A DNA stretch of 64,000 nt from Paenarthrobacter sp. (lineage in GTDB: Bacteria > Actinomycetota > Actinomycetes > Actinomycetales > Micrococcaceae), in assembly GCA_031179305.1 (NCBI GenBank), contig JAPSHX010000008.1:62001-126000 (forward strand). The letters run 5' to 3'. Both the position numbers and the translations under genes were made by a program. Under the pieces are notes generated by a model. It worked only from the letters and a program-made list of their open reading frames with translations. It did not search any database and had not been told where the DNA came from. Positions within the stretch are counted from its first letter, which is position 1, and each line of letters begins with the position of its first letter. Of this stretch, positions 7,985 through 16,066 are shown one piece after another.

Positions 7985-9247
7985 ATGACCGCCGTTGACA
8001 TGGCAGCATCCCCCACCCGCCCCAGCGCATTGCCTGGCTATGAGGATTGGCCCGCCTACGTCGCCCGGAACCCGCTCACCGCTGACTCCAATGAAGCCGC
8101 GCAGCTCGCTGGCGCGCTCGGTGTACCCGCTGTAACACCGGACCTCGCGTACGCGGTGCACTCCGAATCAGAGCACGACGGCGTCATCACCTCGCGTCTG
8201 CAGTGGCAGTTGGGTTTCGGGCCAAGGACGTCCGCTTGGTTCGTGCGGCCGGCCGGCGCCGCCGAGTCCCTGCCTGGATTGCTCGCTCTGCACTGCCACG
8301 GCGGGATCAAGGCGTACGGTGCTGCGCGACTCGTGTCCCTCCCGGCTGGTCTGAACGATTCCCACGGCATGAATAATCCCGACGGCGGCGCGCCCTCAGG
8401 CGGAAAGCCCGGCAGTGCCCCCGGTTCTGCGTCGCTTGCATTGCCGCCCCTCGATATCAGGGCAAAGCTCTATGGCGGCCGGGCACTCGCCACATGGTTG
8501 GCTCAACAGGGCTTCGCCGTCCTTGCCCACGACACTTTCATGTGGGGCAGTCGCCACTTCGAATTCGATCCCCTTCCTTGGCGGACTGCCAATGCTGTCA
8601 GCGGCCAGAACGCACTCTGGCGGGAGGCCGGCGTCGTACCTTCCGCAACGGAACAATACAACGCAGCTGCTGCCGCCCACGAGGAAACGGTGGCGAAAGC
8701 CGCAACACTGATCGGTACCAGTGTTGCCGGGACCGTTGCGCACGACGACCTCGCGGCATTGGGTATCCTCGCGTCACTGCCGGGCGTAGACATGGATCGG
8801 CTTGGCTGCCTGGGCTTCTCCGGCGGTGGCGGGCGGGCGATGGTGCTCGGTGCGCTGAGCCCGCTGATCCGCAGTTACGTGGTGACGTGCATGATGACCA
8901 CGTTCGGCTCACTGCTGCCTTCCCACCTGGACGCACACTCATGGTTGCTGCACACTCCTGGGCTAGTAAAGCTCGGGGACTGGCCGGATCTGGCAGCGCG
9001 CTCCAATGCCACGATCCTGGTCCAGTACGGGCTGGCTGACCAGCTTTTCCCCGAACAGGGAATGCGCGATGCCCATCACCATCTCCTGGAGAACTTGCCG
9101 GCCCGGTACACGGGCAGCTTTTGGCAGGAACCCCATGTTTTCACCCCGGCCATGCAGGACGAGGCTGCGTCCTTCCTAGCCGCAGCCCTGCAGCCCGGCC
9201 AAACCACCAGTAAGCCCACACCTGATTCCACTAGGACAGACCAATGA
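7985..9247 (+). CDS. Alpha/beta-hydrolase, probable carbohydrate esterase
   Basis: 420-residue alpha/beta hydrolase related to dienelactone hydrolase/acetyl-xylan esterase-like proteins. The catalytic triad can be read as Ser279 in the nucleophile elbow CLGFSGGGG, Asp352 in YGLADQLF and His384 in QEPHVFT. An oxyanion-hole candidate is LALHCHGGIKAYG. There is no signal peptide, so it acts on imported material. It is the first of three genes joined by 4-bp overlaps (stop overlaps the next ATG at 9244) and sits behind a LacI-type operator. A role in removing acyl or methyl ester groups from imported oligosaccharides fits the context but is inference. The start has no obvious ribosome binding site. 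Confidence 0.8.
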   Translation: MTAVDMAASPTRPSALPGYEDWPAYVARNPLTADSNEAAQLAGALGVPAVTPDLAYAVHSESEHDGVITSRLQWQLGFGPRTSAWFVRPAGAAESLPGLLALHCHGGIKAYGAARLVSLPAGLNDSHGMNNPDGGAPSGGKPGSAPGSASLALPPLDIRAKLYGGRALATWLAQQGFAVLAHDTFMWGSRHFEFDPLPWRTANAVSGQNALWREAGVVPSATEQYNAAAAAHEETVAKAATLIGTSVAGTVAHDDLAALGILASLPGVDMDRLGCLGFSGGGGRAMVLGALSPLIRSYVVTCMMTTFGSLLPSHLDAHSWLLHTPGLVKLGDWPDLAARSNATILVQYGLADQLFPEQGMRDAHHHLLENLPARYTGSFWQEPHVFTPAMQDEAASFLAAALQPGQTTSKPTPDSTRTDQ

Positions 9248-11307
9248 CACAACCCCTCACCGCCACCACAGCGGAGGGCGAAGCCCGCCTCCCTCGCATT
9301 GCACTCGTGGGCGTGCACGGCTTCGGCGAACGGCACCTCGAAAACCTTGCTCGCCTAAGTGCTGACCGTGCCCTCGAACTGGTGGCAGTCGCCGATCCGC
9401 AACCCCCGGAAGACGAAACGCTTGACCCCGACGTCGCGGTCTTCGCTTCCCTTGACGAGCTCCTGGCTGCGGGAACTGCCCCTGACGTCGTCATCGTCTC
9501 CACACCTATCCAGACTCACGCGCCGCTTGCTCTCGCTGCTCTCCGAGCCGGGGCCAACGTCTACTTGGAGAAGCCACCGGTGGCGTCCATGGCGCAATAC
9601 GAAGTGCTCATGGCAGCGGCCGCGAGCGCGGGCAGCTTGGTACAGGTGGGTTTCCAGAGCCTGGGTTCAGAGGCCCTGCCTGCGATCGAAACTCTGGTGG
9701 AATCCGGTGAAATCGGGGAGGTCCGCGGCATCAGCGCCACGGGGCAGTGGCTGCGGAGCAAGGCGTACTTCAAGCGGTCCCGGTGGGCAGGAAAACGCAG
9801 CCTCAACGGGATCGATGTGGTGGACGGAGTGGCGACCAACGCCTTGGCCCACGCGGTGGCTACGGGGTTACGCCTGGCTGGCGCCCGGACTGTGGCGGAC
9901 GTTGAATCCGTGGATACCGACCTCTACCGGGCAAACGACACCGAAAGCGACGACACCTCCGTGGTGAGGGTCCGAACGGCAGATGGGCCGGCAACCACGG
10001 GCGGTACTGTCCTGACCTGCGCCTTGACGCTCTGCGCTCCCGTGCAGTCCGCGCCGTCGGTCACCATTTACGGGACGCTGGGGCAGCTCACGCTCTTCTA
10101 TACGGAGGACCGCCTGGAGGTCTCCTCTCCACAGGGTGTCAGGACCGAGACGTTCGGAAGGACCGACCTGCTGGAGAACCTGCTGGCTGCCCGCACAGAC
10201 CAGGATCTCCTCAGCCCGCTGTCCGCATCCGGCGCTTATGTGTCAGTCCTGGAGGCCATCCGAACGGCCGATGAACCCCAGGAGATACCTTCGGACTTCA
10301 TCACTTGGGAAGGCACCGGCGACGCCCACGCCGTAGTGCATGGCATCGAGTCGCTAATCCGCCGGGCAGCCTTAGGACAGGCCACGTTCGCTGAACTCGG
10401 CGCGCCTTGGACTATGTCCGGCCGACCAACCCTCGACGTTGACGGCACACCCGTCGCCACTTTGCAGGACGGCACCAACGTCCGGCCTACTTCGTCGCCG
10501 CGGCCCTACCTACATCCGGTGCGCACGCTCGCCGGGACTGTGGTCACCGATCACCTCCCCGAGGACCACGTGTGGCACCTCGGAGCAGGCGTCGCCCTCC
10601 AGGACGTTGACGGCATCAACTTCTGGGGCGGCCGCACTTACACCCGCGACGCCGGGGCCTACGTCTGGCGGAAAGACCACGGGCGGATCGTGGTTGAAGC
10701 CGCGGAGAACGCTGACGGAGAGCGGCGCGAACAGTTGAGCTGGCTCGGACCCGACGGATCGCCGGTACTCCGCGAACAGCGGGAGTGGCGGTGGGCCGCC
10801 GTCGGGAATTCAGCGTGGAAACTGACGTTGGACTTCGCGCTGGAGTCCGCCACGGGGCGTCCGGTGCTGCTGGGCAGCCCCGGCTCCAACGGGCGGCCGC
10901 AAGGCGGTTACGGCGGTTTCTTCTGGCGGCTGCCGAAGGTTGGCGACGCCACCATCTGGACTCCCGATTCGAGGGGGGAGGACGCCGTACACGGCAGCGT
11001 CGCACCGTGGCTGGCTTGGTCTGGGACGTTCGACGCCGGACACGCCGGGGCCTCCCACTACGTCGGCGATCCCGGGCTAGGCCACCCCGCCACGCTTGTG
11101 TTTCTCGCAGCACCCCAAGCCCCTGACCCTTGGTTCGTGCGGCACTCAGGCTATCCCGGTGTCGGGCTGTCCGTAGCGTGGGATGCGCCCGTATCCACAG
11201 AGCCAGGCCATCCGGTCCATCGAACAGTCACCGTGCTCATCGCGGACGGCTTTTTGGCAACACAAGACATCGAACAACTCATCACTACCTTGGGGGAATC
11301 GGCATGA
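9244..11307 (+). CDS. Gfo/Idh/MocA oxidoreductase fused to PmoA-like (DUF6807) domain
   Basis: 687-residue two-domain protein. Residues about 17-390 are a Gfo/Idh/MocA dehydrogenase: a Rossmann start LPRIALVGVHGFGERHL and the sugar/cofactor motif NVYLEKPPVAS near residue 110. From about residue 420 (RPYLHPVRTLAGTVVTDHLPEDHVWH) to the end is a domain of the type annotated as PmoA-like/DUF6807, rich in His and Trp and normally a separate protein of about 300 residues in sugar-catabolic clusters. I see no frameshift, so the fusion is genuine in this sequence. It overlaps the genes on both sides by 4 bp. The dehydrogenase substrate is unknown; the DUF6807 role is unknown and the methane-oxygenase name of the family is misleading. 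Confidence 0.85.
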   Translation: MTQPLTATTAEGEARLPRIALVGVHGFGERHLENLARLSADRALELVAVADPQPPEDETLDPDVAVFASLDELLAAGTAPDVVIVSTPIQTHAPLALAALRAGANVYLEKPPVASMAQYEVLMAAAASAGSLVQVGFQSLGSEALPAIETLVESGEIGEVRGISATGQWLRSKAYFKRSRWAGKRSLNGIDVVDGVATNALAHAVATGLRLAGARTVADVESVDTDLYRANDTESDDTSVVRVRTADGPATTGGTVLTCALTLCAPVQSAPSVTIYGTLGQLTLFYTEDRLEVSSPQGVRTETFGRTDLLENLLAARTDQDLLSPLSASGAYVSVLEAIRTADEPQEIPSDFITWEGTGDAHAVVHGIESLIRRAALGQATFAELGAPWTMSGRPTLDVDGTPVATLQDGTNVRPTSSPRPYLHPVRTLAGTVVTDHLPEDHVWHLGAGVALQDVDGINFWGGRTYTRDAGAYVWRKDHGRIVVEAAENADGERREQLSWLGPDGSPVLREQREWRWAAVGNSAWKLTLDFALESATGRPVLLGSPGSNGRPQGGYGGFFWRLPKVGDATIWTPDSRGEDAVHGSVAPWLAWSGTFDAGHAGASHYVGDPGLGHPATLVFLAAPQAPDPWFVRHSGYPGVGLSVAWDAPVSTEPGHPVHRTVTVLIADGFLATQDIEQLITTLGESA

Positions 11308-12413
11308 CCACGCCTACTCAAATAACGCCGGCCCAGACTGCCGTCACTGCGCCCGGCAACGTTGCCGACCGCGCAGTAAAGCGCCAGCGGGTGCTCGACA
11401 TCCTGGACGCTGCGGGCTGCGACTCGCTATTACTCACGACCAACACGGCCCTTACTTGGTACCTGGACGGCAGCCGGGTCCATATCAGCCTGGCCGGCGA
11501 CCCCATCGCGGCCCTTTTGGTGGACCGTTCCGGCGACCATTTGGTCACGTTCAACAATGAGGCCGGACGGATTGCTGCGGAGGAATTGCCGGGCGGCGTC
11601 AGCCTGGACACGGTTCCGTGGCACGGCCAGTTGCAGGCGGCCGCGGCAGACTTGGCTGTTGATGGCAACCCGCTGACGGAAGCGGCCGTCACGGCCGAAC
11701 TTCGCGCAGCCCGGCAGCAGCTCCTGCCCGCGGAGACCGTCCGTTATGCCCGACTCTCCGCAGACGCCGCAGCCGCCATGACGGATGTCCTCACTGCTGT
11801 GACACCGGAAACCACGGAATTCCAGCTCGTCTCGGAGCTGGCAGCGCGGATTGTGGCGGTGGGTGCCGAGCCGCTTGTCCTACTTTGCAATGGTGCGTCC
11901 CGGAGCGACTTCCGGCACCCGCTTGCCACGCACTCCCCCATCGGACGCCGCGCCATGGCCGTGGTGTGCGCGCGCCGGAACGGCTTGGTTGCCAACGTCA
12001 CCCGTTGGGTAGCGTTCGACGCCGGCACTCCCCGGGAGCTCGACGCCGAGGCACGCATCGCCGCTGTTGAGGCCGACATCTTCCGGGCCACAGTTCCGGG
12101 GGCCAAGCTCAACGAGATCTTCGCCGAGATCAAGCTGGCCTATGCGCGGCACGGCTTTGGCGAGGACCAGTGGACGCTTCACCACCAGGGCGGGCCCGCG
12201 GGCTATGCGGGCCGCGACCCCAGGGTCACCGCTGACGTCACGGACACGGTGGTGCTCAACCAGCCCTTCACGTGGAACCCGTCAGGGCCTGGCGTGAAGA
12301 TCGAGGACACGGTGCTGCTCACGGATTCCGGCCTGCGTGTCCTGACCACTGACCAGCGTTGGCCGACCACCGAAGTGGACGGCCGCCGTCGTCCTCTGAC
12401 GCTGCGCCCGTAA
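11304..12413 (+). CDS. M24-family pita-bread protein, probably metal-free
   Basis: 369-residue homologue of Xaa-Pro aminopeptidase/creatinase (M24). An N-terminal creatinase-like domain (about 15-140) is followed by the pita-bread fold (about 150-369). In active M24 enzymes the metal is held by Asp, Asp, His, Glu and Glu. Here the region that usually reads IDxG...SDITRT is CARRNGLVANVTRW, so both Asp appear lost; the EPG Glu is replaced in FTWNPSGPG; the last Glu (VKIEDTVLL) and a His (LHHQGGPAGY) remain. It is therefore probably not a standard metallopeptidase. The ATG at 11304 overlaps the upstream stop (ATGA); the frame extension to 11130 is a shadow. Confidence 0.8.
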   Translation: MTTPTQITPAQTAVTAPGNVADRAVKRQRVLDILDAAGCDSLLLTTNTALTWYLDGSRVHISLAGDPIAALLVDRSGDHLVTFNNEAGRIAAEELPGGVSLDTVPWHGQLQAAAADLAVDGNPLTEAAVTAELRAARQQLLPAETVRYARLSADAAAAMTDVLTAVTPETTEFQLVSELAARIVAVGAEPLVLLCNGASRSDFRHPLATHSPIGRRAMAVVCARRNGLVANVTRWVAFDAGTPRELDAEARIAAVEADIFRATVPGAKLNEIFAEIKLAYARHGFGEDQWTLHHQGGPAGYAGRDPRVTADVTDTVVLNQPFTWNPSGPGVKIEDTVLLTDSGLRVLTTDQRWPTTEVDGRRRPLTLRP

Positions 12414-12430
12414 CACCCGCACCCACCACG

Positions 12431-12469
12431 AAAGGGGCGGGGTCACCGCGATGGTGACCCCGCCCCTTT
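12431..12469 (+). terminator. Rho-independent terminator
   Basis: Perfect 17-bp arms aaaggggcggggtcacc (12431-12447) and its complement (12453-12469) with a 5-bp loop, ending in TTTT. It closes the three-gene operon 18 bp after its last stop. Confidence 0.9.
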
Positions 12470-12481
12470 TCGCCTGCCCCA

Positions 12482-12549
12482 ACCCAACTAGGTCGCAGTT
12501 CAGGCCGTTCTGAGAGTTCAGAACGGCCTGAACTGCGACCTACCTGGGT
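12482..12549. repeat. 68-bp palindromic repeat, copy B
   Basis: Core arm TCGCAGTTCAGGCCGTT with a perfect complement on the right side. Relative to copy A it carries compensating changes (for example TAGC to TCGC on the left and GCTA to GCGA on the right). It lies between convergent genes, just after a separate strong terminator, so it is not needed as the terminator of the upstream operon. Confidence 0.9.
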
Positions 12550-12562
12550 GATTGCGGGTACG

Positions 12563-14014
12563 TTAGCTGAGCGTTAGCACGCCGTCCACGCGCCTGGGGA
12601 TGCCCAGCGGGTTGGCGTCGTGCAGCGCCGGGTGCAGGACAGTCTCCGGAGCATCCTGGTAAGCCACCGGACGCTGAAACCGGCGTACAGCAGTGGCGCC
12701 CACGGAAGTGAACAAGGACGTCGTGGCCGGGTAGGGGCCACCGTGCTGCTGAGCCCAATTCACGGCAACACCCGTGGGCCAGCCGTCGAAGAGGACCCTA
12801 CCGGCGAGACAGCTGAGCTGCTCTACAAGAGCGGAAACGTCCTCACCCGGCTGTGCATGCACCGTGCCCGTCAGGCTGCCCGGGACCTTCGCCAGCGTCG
12901 CGGACAGTTCCTCCTGGTTGGCGTACTCGATGAGCAGCGTGGTGGGGCCGAAGCACTCTTCCAACAACTCCTCGGGCCGTTCCAGGACGTTCGCGGCGCT
13001 CGTGGAGAACACCACTGGCGCGGCGCCGTCGGCCAGGCTGTCTTGCTGCACCGTTCCACTGACGACGGCGACGCCAGGCTGGTCGGCTACGTTCCGCAGC
13101 CCGTCCGGGTAGGCCTCGGCGATGCGTTCGGTGAGCATGGCAGCGGTGGGCTTGTCTTTGCTGGCCTCCGCCAGGTGCGAGGCGAAGTCCGTGCCGGCCG
13201 GGATGAATACGAGCCCCGGCTTGGTGCAGAACTGTCCGGCGCCCATGGTGAATGAGCCCGCCAATCCGGCAGCGAGCTGCTGTCCACGTTCCGCGAGCGC
13301 GTCCGCCGTGATGACCACGGGGTTCAGGCTGCCGAGCTCCCCGTAAAACGGGATCGGTTCAGGACGGGAGGAAGCGAGATCGAACAACGCGCGTCCGCCG
13401 GGAATGGAGCCAGTGAACCCAACGGCTTTGATGGCGGAGTCTTGAACCAGGGCTGTGCCTGCTTCGCGCCCGCTGACGAGGGCGAAGATTCCTTCCGGCG
13501 CGCCAGACTTGAGCAAGGCTTCGCTGACGATCTCAGCTGTCCGCTCGGACAATCGGAGGTGTCCCGAGTGGGCTTTGACGATCACCGGGCAGCCCACTGC
13601 CAGCGCGGAGGCGGTGTCGCCACCTGCCACGGAGAAAGCGAACGGAAAGTTCGACGCCGAGAACACGGCTACCGGCCCGATCGGACGCAGGATGCGGCGC
13701 AAGTCAGGCTTGGGCGGGGTGGTGGTCGGGTCAGCGTGGTCAATGACCGCTTCCAGGTACGAGCCCTCGGTGATGACGTTGGCGAACAACCGGAGCTGAC
13801 CGCTGGTCCGCGCTACCTCGCCCGTGAGCCGGACAGTGCCCAGGCTCGTCTCGGAATCGGCGATCGCCACCAGTTCAGTGACGTTGGCGTCCAGGGCGTC
13901 GGCGACGGCGTTCAGCCAGGCGGCGCGTTCGGCGTCGGAAGCTGCTGCGGTCACTTTTGCAGCCTCGGTGGCTGCGGCCGTAATGGCGGTCAGGTCAAGA
14001 GTTGCTGTACTCAA
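12563..14014 (-). CDS. 2-oxoglutarate semialdehyde (2,5-dioxopentanoate) dehydrogenase
   Basis: 483-residue NAD(P)-dependent aldehyde dehydrogenase of the KGSADH type, oxidising 2,5-dioxopentanoate to 2-oxoglutarate. The catalytic Cys is C263 in GAGQFCTKPG and the general base Glu226 in YGELGSLNPVV; SASNFPFAFSVAGGDTASAL is characteristic of this subfamily. It is the last gene of the leftward sugar-acid operon and completes the pathway from the KdgD-type dehydratase at 15164-16066. The start is TTG at 14014, overlapping the end of the upstream dehydratase gene by 20 bp, with GGA 8-10 nt upstream. Assignment is strong because pathway neighbours agree. Confidence 0.9.
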   Translation of the reverse strand: MSTATLDLTAITAAATEAAKVTAAASDAERAAWLNAVADALDANVTELVAIADSETSLGTVRLTGEVARTSGQLRLFANVITEGSYLEAVIDHADPTTTPPKPDLRRILRPIGPVAVFSASNFPFAFSVAGGDTASALAVGCPVIVKAHSGHLRLSERTAEIVSEALLKSGAPEGIFALVSGREAGTALVQDSAIKAVGFTGSIPGGRALFDLASSRPEPIPFYGELGSLNPVVITADALAERGQQLAAGLAGSFTMGAGQFCTKPGLVFIPAGTDFASHLAEASKDKPTAAMLTERIAEAYPDGLRNVADQPGVAVVSGTVQQDSLADGAAPVVFSTSAANVLERPEELLEECFGPTTLLIEYANQEELSATLAKVPGSLTGTVHAQPGEDVSALVEQLSCLAGRVLFDGWPTGVAVNWAQQHGGPYPATTSLFTSVGATAVRRFQRPVAYQDAPETVLHPALHDANPLGIPRRVDGVLTLS

Positions 14015-15164
14015 TGCGGTTTCCTTTACTCTCAGGGGCGGCGGTCTCAGGGGTGGCGCCCTCAGTTGCGGGCAGCGGTGCGGGCTTTCCGTTGAATTCG
14101 AAGCCGAGCCCCGGACGGCCTGTGCTGCTGAGCCTGCTTCGGCCGTTGCTGTTGCTGATCCTTACCGGCGAGGGCCCGGCCAGGATGCCCAGCTGTTCGA
14201 AGGAGGCGTCTTCCACGTCCTCCACGCTCACGGCGTCGGCCAGAGTGAGCGCCAGCTGCCCGGAGAGCTCCGGGAGCAGGTGCGGCGCCACCCTGATGCT
14301 GTTGGCGCGGGCCAACTCAACGATCCTGCGGAAAGGGGTAATGCCCCCCACTCGGACAATGTTGGGCTGGATAATGTCCACCGCCTCGGCTTCAATGAAG
14401 TCGCGGAAACGGTAGATGGTGTGGACGTTCTCACCCAAGGCAATGGGCACCGGTGACTGCTTGCGCAAACGCCGGTAGGCCCAAAGGTCGTCAGCGCGGA
14501 GGGGCTCTTCCAACCATTCCAGTCCGTACTCCCCCAAAACATCCAAAGCACGGAAGGTGTGGGCGAGGTCCCATCGCTGGTTGGCGTCGATCATGAGAAG
14601 CCGGTCCGGTCCGATGACCTGCCTGACAGCGCCAACGCGCTCGGCGTCTTCCCGGAGCTCGGGCTTGCCTACCTTGATCTTCACGGCATTATGCCCGGCG
14701 GCCACCCATCGCTGTGCCTGCTCGATGAGCTGATCCAGTGTGTAGTGGAGATTCACTCCAGAGCCGTACACCTCCACGGACTCCTGGCGTTGGCCGAGAA
14801 GGCCCGTGACGGATGAGCCGGCCTGCCGTGCTTTCAAGTCCCAAAGTGCCAGGTCAACGCCAGCCATGGCAATGGTGGTGAGGCCGCCCCCACCGGCTTC
14901 GTGCAGCCGCTTCCAAACTTGGTCCCACACGATTTCCGGGTTGGCTTCCAAGCCCGGAATGAACGGGGCGATGTCGTGATCCAGGAGGGCCTTGACTGCC
15001 TGGGGACCAATGGTGGGTGTCCACGAGAATCCGTGGCCGGTGCCGCCGTCGTCGGTAGTTAGTTCGGTGACAATGATGTGGTTCTCTGGCGCCTCAGCAC
15101 CCCAGCTGCGCAGCAGCGGGACCGTGATCAGCCGGGTTGTGAGGCCCGTAATGCGGGCCGGCAT
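13995..15164 (-). CDS. Enolase-superfamily acid-sugar dehydratase (mandelate racemase subgroup)
   Basis: 389-residue member of the MR/MLE enolase superfamily. Visible catalytic residues: Lys162/Lys164 in VKIKVG, Mg ligands Asp193 (MIDANQ), Glu219 (WLEEP) and Glu245 (GENVH), and His295 (VAPHLLPE). This set indicates a KxK-type dehydratase or epimerase acting on an aldarate or aldonate. Next to KdgD and KGSADH, dehydration of glucarate or galactarate is the most likely reaction; a galactonate- or lactone-directed activity cannot be excluded. After the domain there is a low-complexity C-terminal tail of about 55 residues (Ser/Gly/Pro/Glu-rich), unusual for the family, part of which overlaps the next gene. 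Start overlaps the upstream stop (TGATG). Confidence 0.85.
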   Translation of the reverse strand: MPARITGLTTRLITVPLLRSWGAEAPENHIIVTELTTDDGGTGHGFSWTPTIGPQAVKALLDHDIAPFIPGLEANPEIVWDQVWKRLHEAGGGGLTTIAMAGVDLALWDLKARQAGSSVTGLLGQRQESVEVYGSGVNLHYTLDQLIEQAQRWVAAGHNAVKIKVGKPELREDAERVGAVRQVIGPDRLLMIDANQRWDLAHTFRALDVLGEYGLEWLEEPLRADDLWAYRRLRKQSPVPIALGENVHTIYRFRDFIEAEAVDIIQPNIVRVGGITPFRRIVELARANSIRVAPHLLPELSGQLALTLADAVSVEDVEDASFEQLGILAGPSPVRISNSNGRSRLSSTGRPGLGFEFNGKPAPLPATEGATPETAAPESKGNRIEYSNS

Positions 15165-16066
15165 CAGCTGGCCAGCTCATGGCCCTTGGCCAGAATGGAT
15201 TTGAGTTCCAGTAGTTGTTCCTCGGAGGGGTCCACCAAGGGCGGACGAACCGAGCCAACGGGAAGCCCGGCCAAGCGCAGCCCTGCCTTAATGAGCGAAA
15301 CCCCGAAGCCGGGAGTCTGGTCGCGGAGCCGGACCAGCGGAGCATAGAAACCTTCCAGCAAGGCGTGGCGGCGATACTCGTCTCCGGACACGTACGCGTC
15401 GTAGTAGGCCTTGGCGATTTCCGGGGCCATGGCGAATGCGGCCGAGGAGTACAGGGGAATGCCGAGGCCGCGGTAAGCGCCTTGGGTCAGTTCGGCCGTC
15501 AGCAGGCCATTGAACAGGGCAAAGTCAGTGCGGCCGCTGGCGTTGATCGCAGAGACGATTTCCTGGGCAAGGCCGACGTCGCCGATTCCGTCCTTGAAAC
15601 CAACCACCTTCGGGTTGGCCGTAAGTCGGGTGATGGCCTCTGCGGTGAACTTGGCCGTGCCGCGGTGGTACACAATGACGGGAAGGCTGCTAGCGGCGGC
15701 AATGGCTTCGACGTAGGCCACAACGCCGTCGGTGGGACCGGTGACCAGGTACGGCGGGAGCACCAGGAGGGCATCTGCGCCGGCTTCCTCGGCCACCTTC
15801 GCAGCAGCAATGGCGTGACCCAAAGGTCCGCCAGCACCGGAGACTACGGGGACGGCTCCCGCAACGGCCTCGACGGCGGCAGTCACCACGGTGCGGATCT
15901 CCTCAAGTGAGAGCGCATGGAATTCGCCCGTGCCGCACGCGGGAAACACACCGCCCGGGCCGAACGGAAGCCTGGAGGTGATGTGCTCCTTGAGCAGCAC
16001 CACATCTACCGTGCCGTCTTCAGCGAAGGGAGTGACGGGGAAGAACAGTACGCCGTCGAAGTTCAT
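15164..16066 (-). CDS. kdgD: 5-dehydro-4-deoxyglucarate dehydratase (KdgD)
   Basis: 300-residue class I aldolase-fold enzyme of the DHDPS family that decarboxylates and dehydrates 5-dehydro-4-deoxyglucarate to 2,5-dioxopentanoate. The Schiff-base lysine is Lys158 in VVGFKDGIGD, the catalytic Tyr is Tyr133 in VIVYHRGTA, and the substrate-carboxylate motif is CGTGEF (44-49), which with FPACGTGEFHAL separates KdgD from DapA. Length is normal. Start overlaps the stop of the upstream SDR gene by 4 bp (ATGA). Its product is the substrate of the dehydrogenase at 12563-14014, which strongly supports the assignment. Confidence 0.92.
   Translation of the reverse strand: MNFDGVLFFPVTPFAEDGTVDVVLLKEHITSRLPFGPGGVFPACGTGEFHALSLEEIRTVVTAAVEAVAGAVPVVSGAGGPLGHAIAAAKVAEEAGADALLVLPPYLVTGPTDGVVAYVEAIAAASSLPVIVYHRGTAKFTAEAITRLTANPKVVGFKDGIGDVGLAQEIVSAINASGRTDFALFNGLLTAELTQGAYRGLGIPLYSSAAFAMAPEIAKAYYDAYVSGDEYRRHALLEGFYAPLVRLRDQTPGFGVSLIKAGLRLAGLPVGSVRPPLVDPSEEQLLELKSILAKGHELAS

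Noticed and set aside
11130..11303. N-terminal extension of the M24 protein by 58 residues
   Set aside because: It overlaps the 3' end of the fusion gene in another frame and is Arg/His-rich; the ATG at 11304 gives an ATGA overlap typical of this operon.
12482..12549. Copy B of the 68-bp palindrome as a plain terminator
   Set aside because: It lacks a T-run and follows a separate strong terminator at 12431-12469; family resemblance to the other three copies is the better explanation.
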